Under the pieces are notes generated by a model. That model was not told the DNA's origin and did no database searches. It worked only from the letters and a program-made list of their open reading frames with translations. Below, in pieces: positions 13,701 to 28,700 of a stretch of DNA of 64,000 bases (positions are counted from its first letter, which is position 1; each line of letters opens with the position of its first letter). The stretch covers positions 69,598,919 through 69,662,918 of the forward strand of contig CM069452.1 in NCBI GenBank assembly GCA_035610835.1, written 5' to 3'. The position numbers and the translations under genes were made by a program. The stretch is from Ophiura sarsii (Eukaryota; Echinodermata; Ophiuroidea; Amphilepidida; Ophiuridae).

Positions 13701-16700
13701 TGTATTTTCAATTGAATTATGTATTAGTGTATCAGTATTCAGTATATGTAGGGGTGTATCAGTATATTGTATGTACTTATATTACAATGATTATATAATG
13801 ATAATAATTAGGCTCTATTTAAAACTAATAAACAATTAGATAAATTCATAACCACCAAGCCATCAAAATGTCGTAACGCGTGTTACCAAACTCATATTCA
13901 GGGAAACGTGCTAAAACTTCATTTATTTATCACTATTTATGGTTAAATATGTTAGTTCAATTGTCAAAGTCAAAATTAATTTTAATTTAGAAATTAAAAA
14001 AAGAATCGAATGCTAGCAAATTATCGCTGGACAAAGTGTAACGCGTGATACCGTAACACGTGTTACCGACTATTTTGCAATTTACAAAAAAGTGAGAACT
14101 TGAATTCTTGTTATTATTCTAGTATTATAAACCTTAGACGGGTACTTGCTTACAGTAGTGACCAATTGATTGTAGATTGGTTAGTTTATGTACAAAAGCA
14201 GGGAGGGTAAGAATTGGTTATGTTTTAATAATTAAATAATGGCCAAGGTTATGAGGAGGCCACGGTTATGAGGAGGAAGGGAGTATTTTAAGCTAAATCT
14301 TTGAAAGATACCCCTGTCAAACTAAAAGCCTGGTCATAAATCTCCTCAAAATTGTTTTACATATTATACAGTCCTCAAAATAAATAACTGACCAGGTAAT
14401 AAATATGCTCTCAACTCCAGAACTATAACTCCTACGTAAAAATATTAGACAATAAAGTTGTAGGGAATATTAACTCAGTTATGTGCCCTAAACCAAAACA
14501 ACGTCCGTTTTTCATTTTAACATTTCGTTCGTCTACACGCAGCCTAGGACTAGTAACAGGCAGATTATTGATTAACTTGTAGCAACAACTCACTGGTCGA
14601 TAGTAACACGGGGATTGGGGATGCATCAATTGATCAATGCAACCCATACACATACCTGTCACACTGTCCCGCGTGTTCAAATCCCAAGTTTTAAAATGTA
14701 AACTGCACTTTGTTTGATCCTTTTAAATGTCGCATTCTTAATTATTAACCGATCTCAATGAATAATGTATCAACTTAAAGAAGAGAAATTTCTTTACAAC
14801 TTTATTATTTAATATTTTTATGTAGGAGCTATAGTTTTGGAGTTAAGAGTATATTTATTACCTGGTCAGTTACTTATTTTGAGGACTGTATTTCATTTTT
14901 AGATGATGAAATGTCAATTTTGGACCCGAATGAATATTATTGCAAATTGGATCTTTTATGCTTCATAATGATACCAAAACAAGGGTATGTCAAGTTGGAA
15001 ACTCTATATCGCAAAAGATAACAATCTAATGCAGTTGAATGTCCTAAATTTACCATAAGTCTTGATTTACACTGAGTTTTATTTATGTTTTATGTATTCA
15101 GCAACATACACCCCTGCACTTGGCTTGTTATGAGTATGACAAAACAAGCAGTAGCTCAAGGTTCAATACAATACTTCAACTTATCCAGTGGAATGCAAAT
15201 ATATATGCACAGAACAAGGTCAGTGTAATTAAGCAAGTGATGGGGCATTCATAATTCAAAATATGTATAGATGAGGTGACCGTTGTTTACATGAGTAGTG
15301 TTTACAAATTGATTAGCGCCTGGTCTAAAGACATACTAGAGGTACTAGTCCATGACTAACTACTGCATACATCATACTATATGACAGCAAAACACATCAC
15401 TGAGCGCCAATACTAGTCCATGACTAACTACTGCATACATCATACTATATGAAAGCAAAACACACATCACTGAGCGCCAATTTTAAAAGCACATGCCCTT
15501 ATGGTGCGCACGCAAACCGCCAGGCAACCAGATTTAGTACCTGGTCTCTCATTGTGCTTAGGGATGCATACCATGACTACTGCACTATTACACCGTAAGC
15601 ATGGTAAGTAATGATCAATCAAGTGAATTAAAGCACTTTCCCTGTAGGTGCGCACGCAAACCGCCGGGCACTACGTCACCGGTCACACCATCTATAAGAT
15701 ATAGAGAAACCTTAAACCAGTATACCCAGTAGAAAGTCACTGTGATATACAGTGTAAGCATCCCCTGTGGATGAAAGTTTTATGGCATGAATTTGGGGAA
15801 CTCGCATGGCGGAGAGGTAGTTACAAAACGCTCTAGAAAATACAACAAAGTTATAAAGTTTATGAGATATATAATGCTATTATATTGAACTAGGCGGTCA
15901 CCCGGGGTTTGGCGGTCACCCGGGTTTGGCGGTCATCCGGGTTTGGTGGTTTGTAGAATGCATGCATAAAGCCCGATCGGACAAACTTTGAAAATTCGAC
16001 CCTTAGACGACCTTTGACCCCGGACGACCCAAGAAAAACAAAGCCGTTTTATTTTTTCCACGCTCTACTCGTATTCGGGCTTCCCGCCACCGTTTAAGCC
16101 CGATCGGACAAACTTTGAAAATTCGACCCCTAGACGACCTGTGACCCCAGAAGACCCGACAAACGCTAACCCGTTTTATTTTTGCCACGCTCGCCTCGCA
16201 TCGAGCATTGTGATCACCGAGTTTAAGCACGATCCGACCAACTTCAAAAAGTTGACCCCTAGATGACCTTTGACCTCGTACGCTCTAGCGAATGCGAACT
16301 TGCTCTTGCGGGGACCGAGCTGCACCCAACTACTGAGTTTGAACGCCGCCCGACCCTGGGAAGGCTTTGAAAAAAGCACGCACAGACAAACAGACAGAGT
16401 AGCGTATTATTATATAGATCATATTCAACTTACGTACATGTAATCACAGTGAAAATTCACACCTAGCATCTACAATCTTGTTCAAAACCTGTTGGGACAC
16501 TATACACGTGAGCATGAAATATCTTCCAAAATTAGTAAAAAGCTGTAAGTTGAAAGTATGATAGTCAAAACTAGTTTATGTAAAGCTGCCATCCCCCACC
16601 CCCCCCCCCCCCCCAATCAATGTTGGGGCTGATATATATAACACAGCCCGTTGCTGGACGATGCTTTTATATGGGCCAACATTGAGTTTAGGGGGAGGGA

Positions 16701-19700
16701 CCACCGTTCCACAGGACATGCAGGAAGTGTCCCAACAGTTTTGAACATGATTGCATTAAGGGAGTGGAAAAGTGAGCTATAAATAATACAAAATTCGCTA
16801 TATCTCGAAAACGGTAGCTTTGATTTTAACAATTCTTTTTAAGAAATGAAGAACATTGCTTCTGTAACATTCCGAGTTTAACTTCATAGTCTAATTACGT
16901 ATACATATTTAATAAAATACATAAATAACCTTTATTTTGATGAAGTGTCATAATTTCAAAGTATCTAATTTACAGCGGTGGGTGTTTTAAACGATTGCAT
17001 CACCTGTTTTCCGTTTTTAGACACAACTTTTGATTCAATAAAGGGTTTCTTGATCAGATTTGGAGGATATATAGGTCATGTTATCGGTCACGTGACCAAC
17101 TACTTAAAAATGTTATGCTCTAACTTACTTTTAGGGATAGTTCACTTTTAATTACGGAGGAATATTTTGCACACTAGATGCCCAAGAAGTAATGGATATT
17201 GCCAGTTATTTAGATTCAAATGGTTTCTTGATAACATATAATACCATCCAAACATGCTAGAAAATACTCTCGTCGCTTACGCGACTCCTGCGTCACGGAA
17301 AATGGATTACATAACAAGGAAGGGTGGGCGCTCTAATCGCTTACGCGACTCGTATGCATCTCAATTGGGGAATATTGTGGTTGCTTTGGCGAGTACCAAC
17401 AAGTTAAATCAATCGGCGCACACACTATCGTATTAAGTATTTAACTATTTGAATTAATTCTTTTACTTAATGAATACAAAGAATGTAAAAACAAAATACA
17501 TAATTTGTATTAAACGCACTCATATAGAGTTCTCTGGCATTTTAAAAGTGTACGGGGATATGGATTTAAGTTTTAAAATATTCAAAACATAGGCCGATGT
17601 CAGACTCGAACCTATAACATTTGGTTTACCTACATGTACACTATTGTGTGTAAGACAACAGCGCGCTAGACCGGTCGGCCATGGAGGGAACACACCACTT
17701 AACAACGTTTTAAAGAATATCAGGACTATTATAGACACAATCGATATAGGTTAGCCGTTGTTGTTAATGCATTGTATTATAGTTCATTTTGACAATGTAT
17801 TTTGATGGGCAATAACAGTAATCCATAGAATATTTTCAATCAGAAGTCAGAAATATTATGGGAAAGTCGATTTTCAACAGTATGCCATTATTTTAATATA
17901 AAGGTCTTTGACATATTTTCTTTTTTTACAACTCATGGCTTACTGTCGATCCAATCGATTCTACATGTAGCATGTTGGCATACTGTGAATAGCCTATATC
18001 GATTGTGTCCATAATAGTCCTGATATTAATCTTTAAAACGTTGTTAAGTGGTGTGTTCCCTTCATGGCCGACCGGTCTAGCGCGCTGTTGTCTTACACAC
18101 AATATTGTACATGTAGGTAAACCAAATGTTGTATATAGGTTCGAGTCTGACATCGGCCTATGTTTTGAATTTTTACATGACGCAAGAATATAAACAATAT
18201 TGGTGCTTATTGCTAACATGTCACTCAAAGAGATCTACGTGTTTCTTTTAAAATAAAATCATGTCATGATAAAATGACATTATTTGTTTACCTATATCAT
18301 ATAAAGAAGTCTTTATTAAATGTACCAATTAGGTGCGTAATTCAGACAATGCCCCTTTAAATTGAAGACATTACTAACCCATTCTTTTTTTTAAACAAAC
18401 GATACTAATCGTACATTATCGCTCTCTAATATTGCCAAATATGAGATTAATTGGAACATTTTTAAAGCAGTTACAAGGACTTTTATGAATTTAGTACATT
18501 ATTTTTTCAATGCTTTAATACATGTATTAAGGGAGTGGAAAAGTGAGCTATAAATAATACAAAATTCGCTATATCTCGAAAACGGTAGCTTTGATTTTAA
18601 CAATTCTTTTTAAGAAATGAAGAACATTGCTTCTGTAACATTCCGAGTTTAACTTCATAGTCTAATTACGTATACATATTTAATAAAATACATAAATAAC
18701 CTTTATTTTGATGAAGTGTCATAATTTCAAAGTATCTAATTTACAGCGGTGGGTGTTTTAAACGATTGCATCACCTGTTTTCCGTTTTTAGACACAACTT
18801 TTGATTCAATAAAGGGTTTCTTGATCAGATTTGGAGGATATATAGGTCATGTTATCGGTCACGTGACCAACTACTTAAAAATGTTATGCTCTAACTTACT
18901 TTTAGGGATAGTTCACTTTTAATTACGGAGGTATATTTTGCACACTAGATGCCCAAGAAGTAATGGATATTGACAGTTATTTAGATTCAAATGGTTTCTT
19001 GATAACATATAATACCATCCAAACATGCTAGAAAATACTCTCGTCGCTTACGCGACTCCTGCGTCACGGGAAAATGGATTACATAACAAGGAAGGGTGGG
19101 CGCTCTAATCGCTTACGCGACTCGTATGCATCTCAATTGGGGAATATTGTGGTTGCTTTGGCGAGTACCAACAAGTTAAATCAATCGGCGCACACACTAT
19201 CGTATTAAGTATTTAACTATTTGAATTAATTCTTTTACTTAATGAATACAAGAATGTAAAAACAAAATACATAATTTGTATTAAACGCACTCATATAGAG
19301 TTCTCTGGCATTTTAAAAGTGTACGGGGATATGGATTTAAGTTTTAAAATATTCAAAACATAGGCCGATGTCAGACTCGAACCTATAACATTTGGTTTAC
19401 CTACATGTACACTATTGTGTGTAAGAAGACAGCGCGCTAGACCGGTCGGCCATGGAGGGAACACACCACTTAACAACGTTTTAAAGAATATCAGGACTAT
19501 TATAGACACAATCGATATAGGTTAGCCGTTGTTGTTAATGCATTGTATTATAGTTCATTTTGACAATGTATTTTGATGGGCAATAACAGTAATCCATAGA
19601 ATATTTTCAATCAGAAGTCAGAAATATTATGGGAAAGTCGATTTTCAACAGTATGCCATTATTTTAATATAAAGGTCTTTGACATATTTTCCTTTTTTAC

Positions 19701-22700
19701 AACTCATGGCTTACTGTCGATTCAATCGATTCTACATGTAGCATGTTGGCATACTGTGAATAGCCTATATCGATTGTGTCCATAATAGTCCTGATATTAA
19801 TCTTTAAAACGTTGTTAAGTGGTGTGTTCCCTCCATGGCCGACCGGTCTAGCGCGCTGTTGTCTTACACACAATATTGTACATGTAGGTAAACCAAATGT
19901 TGTATATAGGTTCGAGTCTGACATCGGCCTATGTTTTGAATTTTTACATGACGCAAGAATATAAACAATATTGGTGCTTATTGCTAACATGTCACTCAAA
20001 GAGATCTACGTGTTTCTTTTAAAATAAAATCATGTCATGATAAAATGACATTATTTGTTTACCTATATCATATAAAGAAGTCTTTATTAAATGTACCAAT
20101 TAGGTGCGTAATTCAGACAATGCCCCTTTAAATTGAAGACATTACTTACCCATTCTTTTTTTTAAACAAACGATACTAATCGTACATTATCGCTCTCTAA
20201 TATTGCCAAATATGAGATTAATTGGAACATTTTTAAAGCAGTTACAAGGACTTTTATGAATTTAGTACATTATTTTTTCAATGCTTTAATACAATCTTGT
20301 TCAAAACCTGTTGGGACACTATACACGTGAGCATGAAATATCTTCCAAAATTAGTAAAAAGCTGTAAGTTGAAAGTATGATAGTCAAAACTAGTTTATGT
20401 AAAGCTGCCATCCCCCACCCCCCCCCCCCCCCCCCCAATCAATGTTGGGGCTGATATATATAACACAGCCCGTTGCTGGACGATGCTTTTATATGGGCCA
20501 ACATTGAGTTTAGGGGGAGGGACCACCGTTCCACAGGACATGCAGGAAGTGTCCCAACAGTTTTGAACATGATTGCATTAAGGGAGTGGAAAAGTGAGCT
20601 ATAAATAATACAAAATTCGCTATATCTCGAAAACGGTAGCTTTGATTTTAACAATTCTTTTTAAGAAATGAAGAACATTGCTTCTGTAACATTCCGAGTT
20701 TAACTTCATAGTCTAATTACGTATACATATTTAATAAAATACATAAATAACCTTTATTTTGATGAAGTGTCATAATTTCAAAGTATCTAATTTACAGCGG
20801 TGGGTGTTTTAAACGATTGCATCACCTGTTTTCCGTTTTTAGACACAACTTTTGATTCAATAAAGGGTTTCTTGATCAGATTTGGAGGATATATAGGTCA
20901 TGTTATCGGTCACGTGACCAACTACTTAAAAATGTTATGCTCTAACTTACTTTTAGGGATAGTTCACTTTTAATTACGGAGGAATATTTTGCACACTAGA
21001 TGCCCAAGAAGTAATGGATATTGCCAGTTATTTAGATTCAAATGGTTTCTTGATAACATATAATACCATCCAAACATGCTAGAAAATACTCTCGTCGCTT
21101 ACGCGACTCCTGCGTCACGGAAAATGGATTACATAACAAGGAAGGGTGGGCGCTCTAATCGCTTACGCGACTCGTATGCATCTCAATTGGGGAATATTGT
21201 GGTTGCTTTGGCGAGTACCAACAAGTTAAATCAATCGGCGCACACACTATCGTATTAAGTATTTAACTATTTGAATTAATTCTTTTACTTAATGAATACA
21301 AAGAATGTAAAAACAAAATACATAATTTGTATTAAACGCACTCATATAGAGTTCTCTGGCATTTTAAAAGTGTACGGGGATATGGATTTAAGTTTTAAAA
21401 TATTCAAAACATAGGCCGATGTCAGACTCGAACCTATAACATTTGGTTTACCTACATGTACACTATTGTGTGTAAGACAACAGCGCGCTAGACCGGTCGG
21501 CCATGGAGGGAACACACCACTTAACAACGTTTTAAAGAATATCAGGACTATTATAGACACAATCGATATAGGTTAGCCGTTGTTGTTAATGCATTGTATT
21601 ATAGTTCATTTTGACAATGTATTTTGATGGGCAATAACAGTAATCCATAGAATATTTTCAATCAGAAGTCAGAAATATTATGGGAAAGTCGATTTTCAAC
21701 AGTATGCCATTATTTTAATATAAAGGTCTTTGACATATTTTCTTTTTTTACAACTCATGGCTTACTGTCGATCCAATCGATTCTACATGTAGCATGTTGG
21801 CATACTGTGAATAGCCTATATCGATTGTGTCCATAATAGTCCTGATATTAATCTTTAAAACGTTGTTAAGTGGTGTGTTCCCTTCATGGCCGACCGGTCT
21901 AGCGCGCTGTTGTCTTACACACAATATTGTACATGTAGGTAAACCAAATGTTGTATATAGGTTCGAGTCTGACATCGGCCTATGTTTTGAATTTTTACAT
22001 GACGCAAGAATATAAACAATATTGGTGCTTATTGCTAACATGTCACTCAAAGAGATCTACGTGTTTCTTTTAAAATAAAATCATGTCATGATAAAATGAC
22101 ATTATTTGTTTACCTATATCATATAAAGAAGTCTTTATTAAATGTACCAATTAGGTGCGTAATTCAGACAATGCCCCTTTAAATTGAAGACATTACTAAC
22201 CCATTCTTTTTTTTAAACAAACGATACTAATCGTACATTATCGCTCTCTAATATTGCCAAATATGAGATTAATTGGAACATTTTTAAAGCAGTTACAAGG
22301 ACTTTTATGAATTTAGTACATTATTTTTTCAATGCTTTAATACATGTATTAAGGGAGTGGAAAAGTGAGCTATAAATAATACAAAATTCGCTATATCTCG
22401 AAAACGGTAGCTTTGATTTTAACAATTCTTTTTAAGAAATGAAGAACATTGCTTCTGTAACATTCCGAGTTTAACTTCATAGTCTAATTACGTATACATA
22501 TTTAATAAAATACATAAATAACCTTTATTTTGATGAAGTGTCATAATTTCAAAGTATCTAATTTACAGCGGTGGGTGTTTTAAACGATTGCATCACCTGT
22601 TTTCCGTTTTTAGACACAACTTTTGATTCAATAAAGGGTTTCTTGATCAGATTTGGAGGATATATAGGTCATGTTATCGGTCACGTGACCAACTACTTAA

Positions 22701-25700
22701 AAATGTTATGCTCTAACTTACTTTTAGGGATAGTTCACTTTTAATTACGGAGGTATATTTTGCACACTAGATGCCCAAGAAGTAATGGATATTGACAGTT
22801 ATTTAGATTCAAATGGTTTCTTGATAACATATAATACCATCCAAACATGCTAGAAAATACTCTCGTCGCTTACGCGACTCCTGCGTCACGGGAAAATGGA
22901 TTACATAACAAGGAAGGGTGGGCGCTCTAATCGCTTACGCGACTCGTATGCATCTCAATTGGGGAATATTGTGGTTGCTTTGGCGAGTACCAACAAGTTA
23001 AATCAATCGGCGCACACACTATCGTATTAAGTATTTAACTATTTGAATTAATTCTTTTACTTAATGAATACAAGAATGTAAAAACAAAATACATAATTTG
23101 TATTAAACGCACTCATATAGAGTTCTCTGGCATTTTAAAAGTGTACGGGGATATGGATTTAAGTTTTAAAATATTCAAAACATAGGCCGATGTCAGACTC
23201 GAACCTATAACATTTGGTTTACCTACATGTACACTATTGTGTGTAAGAAGACAGCGCGCTAGACCGGTCGGCCATGGAGGGAACACACCACTTAACAACG
23301 TTTTAAAGAATATCAGGACTATTATAGACACAATCGATATAGGTTAGCCGTTGTTGTTAATGCATTGTATTATAGTTCATTTTGACAATGTATTTTGATG
23401 GGCAATAACAGTAATCCATAGAATATTTTCAATCAGAAGTCAGAAATATTATGGGAAAGTCGATTTTCAACAGTATGCCATTATTTTAATATAAAGGTCT
23501 TTGACATATTTTCCTTTTTTACAACTCATGGCTTACTGTCGATTCAATCGATTCTACATGTAGCATGTTGGCATACTGTGAATAGCCTATATCGATTGTG
23601 TCCATAATAGTCCTGATATTAATCTTTAAAACGTTGTTAAGTGGTGTGTTCCCTCCATGGCCGACCGGTCTAGCGCGCTGTTGTCTTACACACAATATTG
23701 TACATGTAGGTAAACCAAATGTTGTATATAGGTTCGAGTCTGACATCGGCCTATGTTTTGAATTTTTACATGACGCAAGAATATAAACAATATTGGTGCT
23801 TATTGCTAACATGTCACTCAAAGAGATCTACGTGTTTCTTTTAAAATAAAATCATGTCATGATAAAATGACATTATTTGTTTACCTATATCATATAAAGA
23901 AGTCTTTATTAAATGTACCAATTAGGTGCGTAATTCAGACAATGCCCCTTTAAATTGAAGACATTACTTACCCATTCTTTTTTTTAAACAAACGATACTA
24001 ATCGTACATTATCGCTCTCTAATATTGCCAAATATGAGATTAATTGGAACATTTTTAAAGCAGTTACAAGGACTTTTATGAATTTAGTACATTATTTTTT
24101 CAATGCTTTAATACAATCTTGTTCAAAACCTGTTGGGACACTATACACGTGAGCATGAAATATCTTCCAAAATTAGTAAAAAGCTGTAAGTTGAAAGTAT
24201 GATAGTCAAAACTAGTTTATGTAAAGCTGCCATCCCCCACCCCCCCCCCCCCCCCCCCAATCAATGTTGGGGCTGATATATATAACACAGCCCGTTGCTG
24301 GACGATGCTTTTATATGGGCCAACATTGAGTTTAGGGGGAGGGACCACCGTTCCACAGGACATGCAGGAAGTGTCCCAACAGTTTTGAACATGATTGCAT
24401 TAAGGGAGTGGAAAAGTGAGCTATAAATAATACAAAATTCGCTATATCTCGAAAACGGTAGCTTTGATTTTAACAATTCTTTTTAAGAAATGAAGAACAT
24501 TGCTTCTGTAACATTCCGAGTTTAACTTCATAGTCTAATTACGTATACATATTTAATAAAATACATAAATAACCTTTATTTTGATGAAGTGTCATAATTT
24601 CAAAGTATCTAATTTACAGCGGTGGGTGTTTTAAACGATTGCATCACCTGTTTTCCGTTTTTAGACACAACTTTTGATTCAATAAAGGGTTTCTTGATCA
24701 GATTTGGAGGATATATAGGTCATGTTATCGGTCACGTGACCAACTACTTAAAAATGTTATGCTCTAACTTACTTTTAGGGATAGTTCACTTTTAATTACG
24801 GAGGAATATTTTGCACACTAGATGCCCAAGAAGTAATGGATATTGCCAGTTATTTAGATTCAAATGGTTTCTTGATAACATATAATACCATCCAAACATG
24901 CTAGAAAATACTCTCGTCGCTTACGCGACTCCTGCGTCACGGAAAATGGATTACATAACAAGGAAGGGTGGGCGCTCTAATCGCTTACGCGACTCGTATG
25001 CATCTCAATTGGGGAATATTGTGGTTGCTTTGGCGAGTACCAACAAGTTAAATCAATCGGCGCACACACTATCGTATTAAGTATTTAACTATTTGAATTA
25101 ATTCTTTTACTTAATGAATACAAAGAATGTAAAAACAAAATACATAATTTGTATTAAACGCACTCATATAGAGTTCTCTGGCATTTTAAAAGTGTACGGG
25201 GATATGGATTTAAGTTTTAAAATATTCAAAACATAGGCCGATGTCAGACTCGAACCTATAACATTTGGTTTACCTACATGTACACTATTGTGTGTAAGAC
25301 AACAGCGCGCTAGACCGGTCGGCCATGGAGGGAACACACCACTTAACAACGTTTTAAAGAATATCAGGACTATTATAGACACAATCGATATAGGTTAGCC
25401 GTTGTTGTTAATGCATTGTATTATAGTTCATTTTGACAATGTATTTTGATGGGCAATAACAGTAATCCATAGAATATTTTCAATCAGAAGTCAGAAATAT
25501 TATGGGAAAGTCGATTTTCAACAGTATGCCATTATTTTAATATAAAGGTCTTTGACATATTTTCCTTTTTTACAACTCATGGCTTACTGTCGATTCAATC
25601 GATTCTACATGTAGCATGTTGGCATACTGTGAATAGCCTATATCGATTGTGTCCATAATAGTCCTGATATTAATCTTTAAAACGTTGTTAAGTGGTGTGT

Positions 25701-28700
25701 TCCCTCCATGGCCGACCGGTCTAGCGCGCTGTTGTCTTACACACAATATTGTACATGTAGGTAAACCAAATGTTGTATATAGGTTCGAGTCTGACATCGG
25801 CCTATGTTTTGAATTTTTACATGACGCAAGAATATAAACAATATTGGTGCTTATTGCTAACATGTCACTCAAAGAGATCTACGTGTTTCTTTTAAAATAA
25901 AATCATGTCATGATAAAATGACATTATTTGTTTACCTATATCATATAAAGAAGTCTTTATTAAATGTACCAATTAGGTGCGTAATTCAGACAATGCCCCT
26001 TTAAATTGAAGACATTACTAACCCATTCTTTTTTTTAAACAAACGATACTAATCGTACATTATCGCTCTCTAATATTGCCAAATATGAGATTAATTGGAA
26101 CATTTTTAAAGCAGTTACAAGGACTTTTATGAATTTAGTACATTATTTTTTCAATGCTTTAATACAATCTTGTTCAAAACCTGTTGGGACACTATACACG
26201 TGAGCATGAAATATCTTCCAAAATTAGTAAAAAGCTGTAAGTTGAAAGTATGATAGTCAAAACTAGTTTATGTAAAGCTGCCATCCCCCACCCCCCCCCC
26301 CCCCCCCCAATCAATGTTGGGGCTGATATATATAACACAGCCCGTTGCTGGACGATGCTTTTATATGGGCCAACATTGAGTTTAGGGGGAGGGACCACCG
26401 TTCCACAGGACATGCAGGAAGTGTCCCAACAGTTTTGAACATGATTGCATTAAGGGAGTGGAAAAGTGAGCTATAAATAATACAAAATTCGCTATATCTC
26501 GAAAACGGTAGCTTTGATTTTAACAATTCTTTTTAAGAAATGAAGAACATTGCTTCTGTAACATTCCGAGTTTAACTTCATAGTCTAATTACGTATACAT
26601 ATTTAATAAAATACATAAATAACCTTTATTTTGATGAAGTGTCATAATTTCAAAGTATCTAATTTACAGCGGTGGGTGTTTTAAACGATTGCATCACCTG
26701 TTTTCCGTTTTTAGACACAACTTTTGATTCAATAAAGGGTTTCTTGATCAGATTTGGAGGATATATAGGTCATGTTATCGGTCACGTGACCAACTACTTA
26801 AAAATGTTATGCTCTAACTTACTTTTAGGGATAGTTCACTTTTAATTACGGAGGAATATTTTGCACACTAGATGCCCAAGAAGTAATGGATATTGCCAGT
26901 TATTTAGATTCAAATGGTTTCTTGATAACATATAATACCATCCAAACATGCTAGAAAATACTCTCGTCGCTTACGCGACTCCTGCGTCACGGAAAATGGA
27001 TTACATAACAAGGAAGGGTGGGCGCTCTAATCGCTTACGCGACTCGTATGCATCTCAATTGGGGAATATTGTGGTTGCTTTGGCGAGTACCAACAAGTTA
27101 AATCAATCGGCGCACACACTATCGTATTAAGTATTTAACTATTTGAATTAATTCTTTTACTTAATGAATACAAAGAATGTAAAAACAAAATACATAATTT
27201 GTATTAAACGCACTCATATAGAGTTCTCTGGCATTTTAAAAGTGTACGGGGATATGGATTTAAGTTTTAAAATATTCAAAACATAGGCCGATGTCAGACT
27301 CGAACCTATAACATTTGGTTTACCTACATGTACACTATTGTGTGTAAGACAACAGCGCGCTAGACCGGTCGGCCATGGAGGGAACACACCACTTAACAAC
27401 GTTTTAAAGAATATCAGGACTATTATAGACACAATCGATATAGGTTAGCCGTTGTTGTTAATGCATTGTATTATAGTTCATTTTGACAATGTATTTTGAT
27501 GGGCAATAACAGTAATCCATAGAATATTTTCAATCAGAAGTCAGAAATATTATGGGAAAGTCGATTTTCAACAGTATGCCATTATTTTAATATAAAGGTC
27601 TTTGACATATTTTCCTTTTTTACAACTCATGGCTTACTGTCGATTCAATCGATTCTACATGTAGCATGTTGGCATACTGTGAATAGCCTATATCGATTGT
27701 GTCCATAATAGTCCTGATATTAATCTTTAAAACGTTGTTAAGTGGTGTGTTCCCTCCATGGCCGACCGGTCTAGCGCGCTGTTGTCTTACACACAATATT
27801 GTACATGTAGGTAAACCAAATGTTGTATATAGGTTCGAGTCTGACATCGGCCTATGTTTTGAATTTTTACATGACGCAAGAATATAAACAATATTGGTGC
27901 TTATTGCTAACATGTCACTCAAAGAGATCTACGTGTTTCTTTTAAAATAAAATCATGTCATGATAAAATGACATTATTTGTTTACCTATATCATATAAAG
28001 AAGTCTTTATTAAATGTACCAATTAGGTGCGTAATTCAGACAATGCCCCTTTAAATTGAAGACATTACTAACCCATTCTTTTTTTTAAACAAACGATACT
28101 AATCGTACATTATCGCTCTCTAATATTGCCAAATATGAGATTAATTGGAACATTTTTAAAGCAGTTACAAGGACTTTTATGAATTTAGTACATTATTTTT
28201 TCAATGCTTTAATACAATCTTGTTCAAAACCTGTTGGGACACTATACACGTGAGCATGAAATATCTTCCAAAATTAGTAAAAAGCTGTAAGTTGAAAGTA
28301 TGATAGTCAAAACTAGTTTATGTAAAGCTGCCATCCCCCACCCCCCCCCCCCCCCCCCCCAATCAATGTTGGGGCTGATATATATAACACAGCCCGTTGC
28401 TGGACGATGCTTTTATATGGGCCAACATTGAGTTTAGGGGGAGGGACCACCGTTCCACAGGACATGCAGGAAGTGTCCCAACAGTTTTGAACATGATTGC
28501 ATTAAGGGAGTGGAAAAGTGAGCTATAAATAATACAAAATTCGCTATATCTCGAAAACGGTAGCTTTGATTTTAACAATTCTTTTTAAGAAATGAAGAAC
28601 ATTGCTTCTGTAACATTCCGAGTTTAACTTCATAGTCTAATTACGTATACATATTTAATAAAATACATAAATAACCTTTATTTTGATGAAGTGTCATAAT

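Larger units (their letters stand above)
956..13805 (+). repeat. Roughly 263-bp tandem exon-intron array with higher-order duplications
   Basis: Exon and intron repeat together with a period of about 257-265 bp, and introns are as alike as exons, so the unit of duplication is a whole genomic segment. Larger blocks were also copied. Exons 11, 15 and 20 share GDTPLHFAAKYSSSREG; 12 and 21 share GCTALHFAARYSS; 19 and 25 share the short GNTALHFAANSSCEC form. Exons 13 and 23 are each followed by the same shortened 147-bp intron, which lacks the usual actaagaataaggttaa stretch. The array fades out near 13,805. Short open frames that run through the introns are artefacts of this conservation. Confidence 0.9.
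16754..24113. repeat. Two copies of a 3,822-bp higher-order unit (monomers 1-4)
   Basis: Monomers 1-2 (16754-20291) and 3-4 (20576-24113) repeat as a pair. Monomers 2 and 4 share private changes: gtaagaagacagcg in place of gtaagacaacagcg (19421 and 23243 regions), cgggaaaatgg with an added G, and a missing A in tacaagaatg. This is a higher-order repeat within the array. Small open frames on both strands inside each monomer are not supported as genes. Confidence 0.85.

Noticed and set aside
956..13805. CRISPR-like reading of the regular 263-bp array
   Set aside because: Repeats and spacers are both conserved, far too long, and the array codes ankyrin exons in a eukaryotic gene.
17581..18170. 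Functional tRNA-Leu genes in the satellite
   Set aside because: Only the A-box and B-box parts match; anticodon and T stems do not pair and the spacer is too long.
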